From NCBI GenBank assembly GCA_037953745.1, contig JBAKBP010004429.1:1-64000 (forward strand): a DNA stretch of 64,000 nucleotides, in the 5' to 3' direction. The translations under genes and the position numbers were made by a program. The DNA comes from Lithodes maja. Its lineage: Eukaryota; Arthropoda; Malacostraca; Decapoda; Lithodidae. The notes below the pieces were generated by a model. The model saw nothing but the letters and a program-made list of their open reading frames with translations, made no database searches and was not told the DNA's origin. Below, piece after piece: positions 9,994-19,431 of the stretch (its first letter is position 1; the number at the start of each line of letters is the position of its first letter).

Positions 9994-11228
9994 CCCTTCC
10001 CGTCCGGGCAGCATTTTAAAATATCGCGGCTTGCGAAGGCCAGGAGCCCGGGCGTCCTTTTAACCCGGCGAGTGCGTGCAGGGTGTAGTGGATACCCATG
10101 TAACTGGGCGACGATATTAGGCCTCCTTCCCACCTAAAATCGTCATTTTACGATAAATATCGTTATTACTTATTCATATGCGCCTATTTTACGTTTAATA
10201 TAAAGAAAATAACATGTAACAACAATAAAACAAGTGGGAATAGTGTTTGTATGGTCAAAATCGCGAATTATAGTCGGCCTGTCCATTCATGCATTGTGGA
10301 GTAGAGTGAGCCAGACCCTTCCCTCGCGAGGCCTCAAGCTTGACTGACTCATTCACCCACACCCCTACCTTACGCAACACACTCGATAGTCACATGACAA
10401 CACAATGGAACCGGCCTGGAGATGTTTACACGAAAATATACCAATGATTAAGGGAATAACAGGGAAAATAGGTGATAATTGAAGGGGGGGGGGGGGTGAA
10501 AGGAGGGGATTTTGACAGATGTGATTTTGACAGATGTGGAGTAGTGATAGGAGGTATGGAGGGGCATTATCTCACTTGATAACCATTTCACTTGTTTTAA
10601 GTGCTACTGGGGCCTTTTAAAAGATTTTATTTAGGCCTTCCCTCTTAAGAGGATCCTCGCCCTTGCCCACCAAAACCTCTTAAAACTGTTCTCGCCGTTC
10701 CCGGGTTAAAATCCGTAAGCTTGAAAGCCTATTAAGCGTGTTTTGAAAGCCGCACGGCGAAACGTTTGTTTACAAAGCGATCTTTGCGACAACAAGCCTC
10801 AACAAGAAGAAGAAGTCTGACCTTGTCCGCCATTGCCTAGTTAGAGCGAAAATTAGTGTTTCCAAGTGTCCGATATTGCTAAATTCGCGGCAAAATGTTC
10901 TCCACGGAAATAGTCATCACAACTGAACCAGTTGATGTAGAGAGCTCTACTCATAGAGCAAAAATTAGTGTTTCTAAGTGTCCGATATTGCTAAATTCGC
11001 GGAAAAATGTTCTCCACGGAATTTGTTATCATAGCTGAACTAGTTGACCTAGAGAGCTCTACTTAACGCCAGTCTACAGATACAAGTAAGGGTTACATCT
11101 TGAGTTTTGTGTGAATTCTCTAGCAGTTAAAATAACAAAAATAGGCCTATGTTTACATACAACGTTTTTTGGCCAGATCGCCCGGATAGGCCTATCGACC
11201 TCTATAAATGCTGCTCGGGGAGGAAGGG
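9994..11228. mobile_element. PBX, non-coding TTAA element (piggyBac-like MITE)
   Basis: Flanked by TTAA at 9990-9993 and 11229-11232. Left end CCCTTCCCGTCCGGGCAGCA and the complement of the right end CCCTTCCTCCCCGAGCAGCA are imperfect inverted repeats, close to the PB2 terminus CCCTTCCTACCCGGGCAGCC. It has no coding capacity. It contains a G-run at about 10483-10496, a two-copy tandem repeat, and the subterminal block shared by all the piggyBac-like elements here. Part of it (about 10140-10475) is related, inverted, to 21830-22165. Its right TTAA is also the left TTAA of PB1-c. Confidence 0.75.
10844..11064. repeat. Two-copy tandem repeat inside PBX, unit about 111 bp
   Basis: Units at 10844-10954 and 10955-11064 share AAAATTAGTGTTTC, AAGTGTCCGATATTGCTAAA and TTCTCCACGGAA, and both end in GAGAGCTCTACT. 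The repeated unit includes the conserved 3' subterminal block, so PBX carries that block twice. Confidence 0.85.
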
Positions 11229-11639
11229 TTAACCCTCCAACCCCGGCTAGGGAATATCGTAACTGTACTCTGTGTCCGGGGGTTTTCAGGAATTTTGTAC
11301 CAAGTTGATTCACATGTTACTCCTGAAATACATTACACAAAGTTATAAAAAAAACAGAAAAATGTTGCACAAACCTTCATGTGTAGAATGCCGTTGAGTA
11401 GAGGTCTCTAGCCCAAGTGATTGCATAATGGTGAGCGCGGGAAGTGGAGTGATTTTTATGCGTGAAAATCATCCCGCGTTCGGATGCGTCGCCTTTGCCC
11501 AGGCCCCGGCTCGTCGCGCCAAACTTTTTACCTCCCGGAGGCGATTTTATGTATTGATAGTGATGTTATTATAGTTATTTGGAGTCCAATTATATAAAAT
11601 ATGTGTATTAGGCTATCATTGTCACTAATATTTCCCATT

Positions 11640-12021
11640 TTCACTCGATACCGTAGTTTTTATGAGTAATTGAGGTAGGTTATTGTTATATTAGGCACTG
11701 ATTATTCGTTATCACAGGTGTTTATTATACTTTGGCCATCTAATATTAGTTCGTGTGTCACTTTCACTTTGGTAAATATGCTTGAGAGAGTGTCACTTTC
11801 ACTGATAATGCTCATTTTCACTTGATACGGTACATTTTATTAGTAATTGAGGTAGGTTATTGTTATATTAGGCACTGATTATTCGTTATCACAGGTGTTT
11901 ATTATACTTTGGCCATCTAATATTAGTTCGTGTGTCATTTTCACTTTGGTAAATTATGCTTGAGAGAGTGTCACTTTCACTGATAATGCTCATTTTCACT
12001 TGATACGGTACATTTTATTAG
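11640..12021 (-). repeat. 3' UTR tandem repeats of PB1-c, unit about 180 bp (third copy resumes at 15989)
   Basis: Units contain AATTGAGGTAGGTTATTGTT, GGCACTGATTATTCGTTATC and GTGTCACTTTCACT. Two units precede LINE-C and a third continues from 15989 to about 16100. PB1-d has two units and PB1-b one, so copy number varies between insertions of one family. Confidence 0.85.
12010..12021. repeat. Target-site duplication of LINE-C (partner at 15989-16000)
   Basis: The 12-mer ACATTTTATTAG occurs directly on both sides of LINE-C. The first two bases may belong to the element because its 5' end also begins with GT on the minus strand. The unoccupied sequence is seen at the corresponding place in PB1-d (about 23975-23990). 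Confidence 0.9.
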
Positions 12022-12043
12022 TTGTTGTTGTTGTTGTTGTTCC

Positions 12044-15000
12044 CTAAGCTGCCTGGCCGAACAGCCCCGAGTCCCTGAGGAAGGCCACGGCCACGATCGG
12101 GCTTTCCCACAGAGCTCTCATTGAGTGTAGGTTGTGTTGTTGGCGTAAGTGGTTGTGTGAAATGCAGTCTTCTATGATGTGTTTAATGGTATGGGGTGCT
12201 GTGTTACATCCCGGGCAGGCGTCGACAACGGAGTCATCCAGTCTCTTCTGATAGCTCAGGAGAGCTGGATGGTGTCCGCATCTCAGCCTGGCCAGGTGGA
12301 CTCTGTCCTCGCGAGGGAGGGAGGATTCGGAAGGATGGATTTCGGGAGGTCGTGCATGCAGCTGCGTGTTGTCTGTGAGTGAGTGGATGGATTGGCGAGA
12401 GATATGAGTATGGATGTGCTTCTGGAAGTTGGTTCGGGGTGGGCAGGGAGGGAGAGAGGACAATAATTGTGTGTGATACCGTGTGCTGGGTGTTGTTTTG
12501 ATATTTCTTGGTGTCTGTGGGTGTGTTGCCATGTAGTTTAGTGGGTGGTCTTGGTTCGTGGAGGCTGCTGCCAGGAATTGAGTGCCTCTCATGTCCAGAT
12601 GGTCTTTGACTTTGAGGATTTTGGTTTCTTGATGTAGATGATCTGTGGGTGCAGTAGCTGTGCAGCCTGTAATGATCTTCAGGGCTTTGTTTTGAATCGT
12701 CTGTAAGGTCTTATGATGTGTTTCAGCTAGGTTAGAAGCCCAGGCTGGGCTTGCGTATTCCATTACTGATCTTATGTATTGTTTATATACTGTGGTGGTA
12801 GTTTCTTTGTTGTGTCCAAATTTTGTGTGAGCAAGTGACCTGAGGGCGTTAAGTCTGGGTGTCAGTTTCTTTTTAATGTTTGTGGTGTGCTGTTTGAATG
12901 TCATATGAGTATCATATGTTACTCCTAGGATTTTGGGTGTGTGTGTATGTGTTAGGGGTGTGTTGTTTATGGTGAGTTGAGGGATGTATTCGTGTTCACC
13001 TGTCCAGCTTGTGAGCAGGGTTGCGGTGGATTTGGCTGGGGCTAGATTAAGTCTGTTTGTAGTGCACCAGCCATGTAGTGTGTTGAGATAGGGTTGAAGG
13101 AGATCTGTTGCTCTTCTTGGGTCATGGTGTGTGCATGTGAGTGTTATGTCATCTGCATAGGAGGCTAAGTTTATTTGGGGAGTATTGGGTGTAGTTATAT
13201 CGTGCATGTACAGATTGAAGAGTGCGGGCGATAGGACGGATCCTTGTGGGACTCCGTTTGGAAAGTTTCTGATTTTTGATGACTGACCGGCAAAAGATAC
13301 GTGTGCACATCTGCCTGCTAGGAAGTTGGCCAGCCACCTTTTTGTGTTGTTGTGCATGTTTGTGTTGTAGATTTTGTTTGTTAGGTTGTGGCGGGGGATG
13401 GCATCGAAGGCTTTACTAATGTCGAGTGTGGCTAATAGTGATCTGTGTGGTGGTCTAGCTGAGTTGATGCCGTCAAAAGCTCTTTGTGTAAGGTCTGTGA
13501 GAAGAGTGTTTGTGGAGTGCAGTGGTCTAAAGCCATGTTGTGTTGGAGCTAGGGGTAGGTCGGGTGTAATTAGTTGTAATACTAGGCGTTCCATGACTTT
13601 GGAGGGGGAGCAAAGGAGTGTGATGGGGCGGTGCGAGGAGGGTAGCGTGGGGTCTTTGTTGGGTTTGGGGAATGTGATGATGATACCATGCTTCCAAATG
13701 TCTGGTATTGTGTTGTGTGAATAGCTGTAGTTTGATATGTTAGTGAGTGTTTGTATGCCTTGTGGTCCCAGGTGTCTGAGGTGTATGTTGCTTATGTTGT
13801 CTAGGCCACAGGCGGGTGAGTGCTTGAGATTGTTGATGATATGCTTTGTCTGGTGATTGGTGAAGGGTGTATAGTCAGGGTCTGTGGGGAATTGTCTCTT
13901 ACGTCGGATGACACGTCGGTCGTCTTTGTGAGGTTTTAGGTGGCTGACATGTGAGAGGTGATTGATGAGAGTGTTTGCTTGTTGTTTACATGAAGGAGTA
14001 GAGTCTGTTGTTGTGATTGCAGCATGTGATTGTGTTGTGTTGCTGTTGGAAAGTGTGATGCTGTTTAGTGTTTTGTAGAGTTTTTTGGGGTTTGTTTTGT
14101 GATCAAGTGTTTGTAGGAAGTTATTCCAATTTAGTTTTTGTTGTTCTTGTATTTTGTTGTTAGTTTGGGTGTTGAGTGCTTGAATTTGTTGTGTGATGTC
14201 TTGTGTGTGGGGTGCTGGGGAGTGTTTCAGTGTGTCGCGTTGTCTGATGAGGTTTTGAATTTCTGGTGTGAAGTTGGGGTTGTGTCTTTTTCTGTTACCT
14301 CTTGGAATGTGTTTCTTGTCAGCGTTTTGGATAGTTTTATTGAGTATGTGTACAGCATTGTTGATGTTAGTGATGGGTGTACTGTTTAGAGTTGTGAAGT
14401 GTTGTTCTGTCTCATTTGTAAATGCTTCCCAGTTAGCTCTTTTATAATTGGTGTATGTGTGTTTGTGGCTAGCTGGGGTGAGTCTGGTTTTGGTGGTGAT
14501 AATGATCGGGAGGTGGTCAGAGCCTAAGGTTCTGACCACCCTCCAGGATGTTGTGGGGGCGAGTTCTGGGGAGCAAAAGGTGATGTCTGGAGATGATGGG
14601 TTATAGAGGGCTTGGTGAGGAATATGGGTATGTTGATGGATGTCGTTAAGGATGATGAGGTTATCTGTTTGGTTTTGTAGTACCAGCCCTCTGTCTGTGT
14701 CGGGGTTGTCGACAAACCAGGCCGACGTCTTGGCGTTGAAGTCACCACCCAGGATGATGTGTGGGGTGTTTGTGATGTGTTGTAAGTGTGGTCTGTATAT
14801 ATTTGGTACTGTAGGGGATGTTTGGGGAGGGATGTATGTGTTTATGATGGTTATGTTGGATTTGTTGCCAGTGCGTATTTTAATTGATTGTATTTCTGTT
14901 GTGTTATCATTTGGGGGGAGGAGGGATTTGGTTTGTACACTGGTTACTATGTATGATATTTCATTGTGTACCAGGGTGATGAGTCCACCGCCCCCGCCGA

Positions 15001-15871
15001 CAGCCCGGTCTTGTCTGATGGTGGTGAAATTATGAAATGTGGGTGTTTTTTGTGATGTGCGGAGTTTTGTTTCTTGTAAGATGGCAATGTGTATGTTGTG
15101 TTGTTTGATGAAGTGTGAGAGTTCGTGTTTCTTTGTGTTAATGCCATCTATGTTCAATTGGAGAATGTTAATGTTATGTGCACGATGTATGTTGGGTGCT
15201 GCTGCACGAGGATGGGGTGGGGGTGAGGGAGGGGCTGGAGGTTGGGATGGGTGAGGTGGGGGTGGGGATTGGGGAGCAGGAGATGGGGGTTGGAATGGAT
15301 TAGGATGGGGTGTGGTGTGTTGAGTTGAGGATGTGGATGGTATGGGAAGGTTAGGTGGGTTAGGGAGGAGAGGTGGACGGGTTTTAGGGGGGGGAGTGGA
15401 TGATATGGGAAGGCTAGGTGGGTTGGGGAGGAGAGGTGGACGGGTTTTAGGTGAGGGATTTGACTGGGAGAGGGAGGGGCATGAGGAACAGGTCCAGGTG
15501 TTCATGTAGTGTTTCTTGGAGGCAAGTGTTGTACAGGTGAAGTGGGTCCAGTTCCTGCATGAATTGCAGAGAACTGAACCCTTAGTGTGGCGACTCGAGG
15601 TGATGGGTTTTGAGCAAGTTGGACATATGTATGTGTACGTGGGTCCTGGGTTGCTCTCAATGTCTCCGGCTAGAAGAAGTCTTCGAGAAATGACAGCCGG
15701 AGAGTCATTTCTCGGTGTAGGAAAAACTGTGTGATGTGTGTGTGTGGTGTGAGAGGTGTGGAAATTCCCGGCGCGACCGAAGCCACTCCAAGGACCCGTG
15801 CCCCCAGGGGGGGGGGGGCAGGGGATAGTTGTGGCGGTTTGGCTCCCGAAACTGCTCCCCGCGGCCGGCAT
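12044..15871 (-). CDS. LINE-C polyprotein: 2A-like peptide, PHD finger, APE endonuclease, reverse transcriptase, zinc knuckle
   Basis: The frame is open from 15979 (a GTG). The first ATG is at 15869-15871, giving 1275 aa. Residues 65-77 are LLLAGDIESNPGP, a 2A-like ribosome-skipping motif. A C4HC3 PHD finger follows (Cys83, 86, 102, 105, His110, Cys113, 128, 131). A proline-rich linker (132-230) contains a tandem KTRPPLLPNPP duplication. The APE endonuclease begins near 233 (NILQLNIDGIN, QETKL, GGDFNAK, SDHLPI), and the reverse transcriptase has SSHRPITLL, TLDISKAFD, GVPQGSVLSP and YADD at 905-908. The C-terminus has CPGCNTAPHTIKHIIEDC, a CCHC knuckle. No frameshift or stop is present, so it is probably competent. 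Confidence 0.92.
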   Translation of the reverse strand: MPAAGSSFGSQTATTIPCPPPPGGTGPWSGFGRAGNFHTSHTTHTHHTVFPTPRNDSPAVISRRLLLAGDIESNPGPTYTYICPTCSKPITSSRHTKGSVLCNSCRNWTHFTCTTLASKKHYMNTWTCSSCPSLSQSNPSPKTRPPLLPNPPSLPISSTPPPKTRPPLLPNPPNLPIPSTSSTQHTTPHPNPFQPPSPAPQSPPPPHPSQPPAPPSPPPHPRAAAPNIHRAHNINILQLNIDGINTKKHELSHFIKQHNIHIAILQETKLRTSQKTPTFHNFTTIRQDRAVGGGGGLITLVHNEISYIVTSVQTKSLLPPNDNTTEIQSIKIRTGNKSNITIINTYIPPQTSPTVPNIYRPHLQHITNTPHIILGGDFNAKTSAWFVDNPDTDRGLVLQNQTDNLIILNDIHQHTHIPHQALYNPSSPDITFCSPELAPTTSWRVVRTLGSDHLPIIITTKTRLTPASHKHTYTNYKRANWEAFTNETEQHFTTLNSTPITNINNAVHILNKTIQNADKKHIPRGNRKRHNPNFTPEIQNLIRQRDTLKHSPAPHTQDITQQIQALNTQTNNKIQEQQKLNWNNFLQTLDHKTNPKKLYKTLNSITLSNSNTTQSHAAITTTDSTPSCKQQANTLINHLSHVSHLKPHKDDRRVIRRKRQFPTDPDYTPFTNHQTKHIINNLKHSPACGLDNISNIHLRHLGPQGIQTLTNISNYSYSHNTIPDIWKHGIIITFPKPNKDPTLPSSHRPITLLCSPSKVMERLVLQLITPDLPLAPTQHGFRPLHSTNTLLTDLTQRAFDGINSARPPHRSLLATLDISKAFDAIPRHNLTNKIYNTNMHNNTKRWLANFLAGRCAHVSFAGQSSKIRNFPNGVPQGSVLSPALFNLYMHDITTPNTPQINLASYADDITLTCTHHDPRRATDLLQPYLNTLHGWCTTNRLNLAPAKSTATLLTSWTGEHEYIPQLTINNTPLTHTHTPKILGVTYDTHMTFKQHTTNIKKKLTPRLNALRSLAHTKFGHNKETTTTVYKQYIRSVMEYASPAWASNLAETHHKTLQTIQNKALKIITGCTATAPTDHLHQETKILKVKDHLDMRGTQFLAAASTNQDHPLNYMATHPQTPRNIKTTPSTRYHTQLLSSLPPCPPRTNFQKHIHTHISRQSIHSLTDNTQLHARPPEIHPSESSLPREDRVHLARLRCGHHPALLSYQKRLDDSVVDACPGCNTAPHTIKHIIEDCISHNHLRQQHNLHSMRALWESPIVAVAFLRDSGLFGQAA
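15641..15679 (-). other. 2A-like ribosome-skipping motif
   Basis: Encodes LLLAGDIESNPGP, matching the 2A consensus DxExNPGP. In 2A peptides the ribosome skips the bond between the last Gly and Pro, here at the codon boundary 15643/15644. This would release the short N-terminal leader from the PHD-endonuclease-RT protein. 2A motifs at the ORF start are known in APE-type LINEs of trypanosomes, sea urchin, molluscs and others. Confidence 0.85.
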
Positions 15872-15907
15872 CCGGTTGTCCTCCACTGGTCGATTGATCT
15901 TGTCTCC

Positions 15908-15990
15908 GGCCGTGGAGGGTCGGCAGCCATCCGCGGTTGGCAGCTCCGGGAGGTGGTCCCACGGCGTAGACGCCGCCACATCAGGACCAC
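15908..15990 (-). ncRNA. Candidate HDV-like self-cleaving ribozyme at the LINE-C 5' end
   Basis: The first seven transcript bases GTGGTCC (15990-15984) pair perfectly with GGACCAC (15959-15953), a 7-bp P1 starting exactly at the element boundary. Between them lies a 5-bp hairpin CGGCG-TCTA-CGCCG (P3). Downstream, GCCA/TGGC can form P4, and TGTGG can pair with CCACG to give P2, with CCGA between P4 and P2 as a possible catalytic joining region. The order fits the nested double pseudoknot, but I cannot place the P1.1 pairs, so this is a hypothesis. Confidence 0.4.
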
Positions 15991-16282
15991 ATTTTATTAG
16001 TAATTGAGGTAGGTTATTGTTATATTAGGCACTGATTATTCGTTATCACAGGTGTTTATTATACTTTGGCCATCTAATATTATGTCATGTGTCACTTTCA
16101 CTTAGTTATATGCTTTGTAAACGTTTTATATACAATTTATTGTGTCTTTTTTCACTTATTTATATATGTTTTCATAATACATGACTTTTTTATCACAATA
16201 CACCTGTACATTGTTTTATTTCCACTTGTTGCCTATATACATACATATTGTCAGTCTTTGGTACTTTCACTATGATTATTAG

Positions 16283-19234
16283 TTAGTACTCCTGCTTGCT
16301 GTGGTATTCAGCAAAGCACGGTATAGCACATAGTGACACCTGGCACTCCACACACTGCATGGTGGTCTTTTTCTGCTTCCTCGGCCTCACCTGGCTGTTC
16401 CAGCAGACATGGCACCGCCTTCTGCTAATGGTGACTCCATCTCGTTCCAGAGGCAGGTAACCGAGCTTGTGCACATTTACAAACTGTGCACACTGCATGC
16501 GGTCCTGAACGGGGCGCCCAGGTTGTGCCACTGCCCTCTGTGGCATAGCATACCTGTCCAGGAGCTCCACCAACACCTGTTTTTGGAACCTCCGCAGGCT
16601 ACTGAACTTCCTGGGTGTGCGCGGATTCCGAAGCCTGTAGATATTATAGGCATTCAGCATTGACATGTCCACCATGTGCAGAAAGAACTTTTTGTACCAT
16701 CTGCACGAGGTACGCAGACAGTCGATGAAGCCTATCTGCATGTCGGACTTGTCCACCAGCCTCATATTTATGTTGTAGTCAATTACAGCATCGGGCTTGG
16801 TCACCCTGACTTGGGTGCGGCGATCCACCTTGCCAGTCTCAACCATTTCCCCCTTGTGGACGGTGCTCAGGAGGTTGACCTTCCGCTGGTCGTGCCAGTG
16901 GATAGCCAGAATGGGTCCCGACTTCTTCTTGAAGACATCGCCTTTCTTTGTTTTAGGAGGGAAACTTGGCATGCCCTTCCTTTTTGCTCTAACTGTGCCT
17001 ACAGTCCCCGTCTGGCGCTCATGGAGGTACTTTGAGAGAGTGGGGGACGTGTAGTAGTTGTCCGTGTAGAGGACGTGATTCTTCTCGAAGTACCGGTTCA
17101 TCATGGCTTGAACCACTGCTCCGCCAAAGCCAATGAGGGGGTCTATTGCCACGTCCCCTTCCTTCCCGCTGTAGACCAGGAAGTCCAGGACATAGCCAGT
17201 TTGGCAATCGCACAGCACAAAGAACTTTATACCAAAGCGATGTCTCTTTGAGGGGATGTACTGCCTGAAGCTCAGCTTTCCCCGGAACAGCACAAGAGAC
17301 TCGTCAATACAGACGTTGCAGAAGGGCATGAAGTAGGACGTGAAACGTTCTCTCATCATCTCGTACAACGTCCTAATCTTCCACAGTTTGTCAGGGAGAT
17401 GCATGTCGGTGTTGGTGACAAGATGGAGCGCTCCGAGGATGTCGAGGTACCGGTCCCGAGAGATGTATTTCCCGAAGGCAGGGGTGGATATTAGATCTTT
17501 GGTGATCCAATAGTCAGCCAACCTGTGCTTCTTCACATGAGGCATTAGCATGGTGATTGCCAGGAACACCATGAACTCGGGATGAGTCACTGGGGTCCAC
17601 CGCTTCATGTGGCCCTTGGTCACCTTGCCAAAAAAGTTAACCTGGACTTGGTAGTGCTTATTTGTCTCTTTTATGACAAAGTCAGTAACCTCCTTATCAA
17701 AAAATGCCTCAAAAAGCTCATGTGGTCGAGCATTGGGGCCTGCAGGAAAACTTGGGGTAACTCCTGGAGCATCCTGTACCTCATCAAAAGGGGTTACATC
17801 AGGGTCAATGACTTCATCAGCAGCCACATCCTGCCAGTTGAAAATATAAAATCCGTCCTTCTGGCGACGCTGACGAGGAGCTACAGCGGGGGCAGCACGC
17901 CCACGAACTTTGGCGGCGCGAACCCTAGGGTGGCCAGGAGCGCGACGGCGCCCAGGCCCAGCCCGGCGGCCAGCCAGGCGGCCAGGGCGGCCAGGAGCAC
18001 GACGGCCCTGGGCAAAGCGTCTGGGTTGAGGGTCGTCGATGTCCATAAATTCGTCATCGTCGTTGTCGTCAGAGCCGTCATCTTGCCCTGACGGTGGACC
18101 CAGGTAATCATGGCCAGAGTCGTCTGTGAGGTGCCCTTCATCTTCAGAGCCCCCCTCATAATCTCGCGGGGAACGAATGATGCGTGGGCGGCGTGTAGGT
18201 CGGCGAGGTGGGGAAGGAGTGGGAGGTGAGGCTCTGTCATCTTCATGCAGAGGTTCGGGGCTCCTTGGCCTACGACGAGTCTTAGACAGCACTGGTTCAG
18301 TGTCTGTAGGTGCAGGTATGGATGCGAGGTCGAAAACATCATGAGGAACCTCTGTTGTAGGCTGGAGAGGTGGGGTGGACCCTGGGGAAACTTGCGGGGG
18401 CGTATGGCTTGGAGCGGCAGGGGTGGAAGCCGCAGGGGTGGAAGCCGCGGGAGCCTCGAACAAAGAGCGCCTACTTGTAGCTCCTTTTTTAACATATTTT
18501 CTCCCTTTTCCCTTTTCTTTAGTAGTATGTCTCCTCTCGGGGGAAATAGGGGGTAAATAGGCCGAAAGTGGGGGTTCCTCAACCCTAGGCAGTGCTGGTG
18601 GTGGTGGGGAAGAATGGCGGGAGCCTGGGGCAACTTGGGTGGCGTGGGTAGATAAGGAAGACAATGGCGGGTCAACCTCGGCCTCACGCGCAGCCTCACT
18701 GGCACCCTCACGCACTGCTCCCTCACCAAGTTTTAGGGCCTCTTTCCTGGCTGCCGCGGCCGCCTTCTTGAGAACTTGCTTCTTATAGAAACGTATCTTG
18801 AATGGGGATTTAGCTGGCGAAGGGCTAGGTGTCGTGTCACTCAACCTAAACTTGGCAGTCGACCTAGTGCTGTCCCATTCGGTCACTCTCACTACACTCT
18901 CATCACCTTGCACAACTATATCACGTTCAGTACTATCATCACTTTCATCGTCATGCTCAAATCCAATAAAAAGCGCGTCTCTTTCATGGATTTCGTCTAG
19001 ATCGTCAACATCTTCACTATAGTGAGACTGATAAGACTCGGAGGTATCACTGCCCAAGTCATCAACACTATTTTGGCCTTCACCACGTTCATAACTCCTC
19101 AAAGCTATTTCAATACCTCCGGGAGTCAACGCATCTTTTACGTGACTTTGCGTTAGGGCGCGACGAACATGAGCAGGCGTCGAAGGGAGCGTAGAATCGG
19201 ACACAAGGGAATCACTTTTTGGGCTAGTATCCAT
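16283..19234 (-). CDS. piggyBac transposase, intact
   Basis: 983 codons from the ATG at 19232-19234 (the frame is open ten codons further). Acidic Ser/Asp-rich N-terminus (about 1-150), mixed Pro-rich region, second Asp/Glu cluster, Arg/Gly/Pro-rich basic stretch (about 410-465), then the RNase-H-like core. The three catalytic Asp residues are visible: CIDESLVLFRG (codon 17303-17305), VLYTDNYYTSP (17060-17062) and MRLVDKSDMQ (16751-16753). The C-terminus is a cysteine-rich domain with CHVC, CVEC, CAIPC and a final His. Piggybac enzymes cut and paste at TTAA. The N-terminal extension is long for the family. All key residues are present, so it may be active and could drive the defective family 1 copies. 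Confidence 0.92.
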   Translation of the reverse strand: MDTSPKSDSLVSDSTLPSTPAHVRRALTQSHVKDALTPGGIEIALRSYERGEGQNSVDDLGSDTSESYQSHYSEDVDDLDEIHERDALFIGFEHDDESDDSTERDIVVQGDESVVRVTEWDSTRSTAKFRLSDTTPSPSPAKSPFKIRFYKKQVLKKAAAAARKEALKLGEGAVREGASEAAREAEVDPPLSSLSTHATQVAPGSRHSSPPPPALPRVEEPPLSAYLPPISPERRHTTKEKGKGRKYVKKGATSRRSLFEAPAASTPAASTPAAPSHTPPQVSPGSTPPLQPTTEVPHDVFDLASIPAPTDTEPVLSKTRRRPRSPEPLHEDDRASPPTPSPPRRPTRRPRIIRSPRDYEGGSEDEGHLTDDSGHDYLGPPSGQDDGSDDNDDDEFMDIDDPQPRRFAQGRRAPGRPGRLAGRRAGPGRRRAPGHPRVRAAKVRGRAAPAVAPRQRRQKDGFYIFNWQDVAADEVIDPDVTPFDEVQDAPGVTPSFPAGPNARPHELFEAFFDKEVTDFVIKETNKHYQVQVNFFGKVTKGHMKRWTPVTHPEFMVFLAITMLMPHVKKHRLADYWITKDLISTPAFGKYISRDRYLDILGALHLVTNTDMHLPDKLWKIRTLYEMMRERFTSYFMPFCNVCIDESLVLFRGKLSFRQYIPSKRHRFGIKFFVLCDCQTGYVLDFLVYSGKEGDVAIDPLIGFGGAVVQAMMNRYFEKNHVLYTDNYYTSPTLSKYLHERQTGTVGTVRAKRKGMPSFPPKTKKGDVFKKKSGPILAIHWHDQRKVNLLSTVHKGEMVETGKVDRRTQVRVTKPDAVIDYNINMRLVDKSDMQIGFIDCLRTSCRWYKKFFLHMVDMSMLNAYNIYRLRNPRTPRKFSSLRRFQKQVLVELLDRYAMPQRAVAQPGRPVQDRMQCAQFVNVHKLGYLPLERDGVTISRRRCHVCWNSQVRPRKQKKTTMQCVECQVSLCAIPCFAEYHSKQEY

Positions 19235-19427
19235 GTTGGCGGCAGGGTAGAGACTGGCGTACATGCTGTCTGGTGGCGTCGCCTAGCGACGCCTGGTGAC
19301 CACGGAGCGAAATTTTTACGCGCGCCATTCGAAAGCACACACGCAAGCAATGGTACAGTGTTGTACCACCCGGGTTCCTCGGGCCAAAAAAAAATGGTAC
19401 ACACGTGTACCACCCGGGGTCGAAGGG
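19235..19427 (-). promoter_or_regulatory. PB1 5' end: terminal repeat and two subterminal palindromes
   Basis: Within about 55 bp of the terminus lie two inverted repeats, GGTACAC-GT-GTGTACC-like and GGTACA-ACAC-TGTACC, separated by a T-run and GGCCCGAGGAACCCGGG. The same arrangement is at 780-850, 3857-3935, 25780-25857 and, degenerate, 28350-28428. The conservation even in the MITE suggests transposase binding sites. Promoter function is untested. Confidence 0.6.
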
Positions 19428-19431
19428 TTAA

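Larger units (their letters stand above)
12022..15990 (-). mobile_element. LINE-C, full-length single-ORF non-LTR retrotransposon with 2A motif
   Basis: About 3.97 kb with identical target duplications, a short GC-rich 5' UTR, one uninterrupted ORF, and a 3' end in which the stop codon is followed by two bases and then an (AAC)n tail of about seven units. The absence of a real 3' UTR and the trinucleotide tail resemble I/Ingi/Nimb-type elements, and RT motifs place it in the Jockey/I group. With no frame damage it is one of the youngest insertions in the window. Confidence 0.92.
11233..19427 (-). mobile_element. PB1-c, complete piggyBac family 1 element interrupted only by LINE-C
   Basis: TTAA at 11229-11232 and 19428-19431. 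Both termini match PB1-b and PB1-d (CCCTCCAACCCCGGC at the transposase 3' side, CCCTTCGACCCCGGG at the 5' side). Without LINE-C it would be about 4.2 kb and holds a full-length transposase ORF. LINE-C sits in the 3' UTR repeats, so the coding region is untouched. This is the only family 1 copy in the window with a visible catalytic core. Confidence 0.93.

Noticed and set aside
12179..12382. Plus-strand ORFs inside LINE-C and its opposite strand
   Set aside because: Shadows of the intact minus-strand polyprotein.
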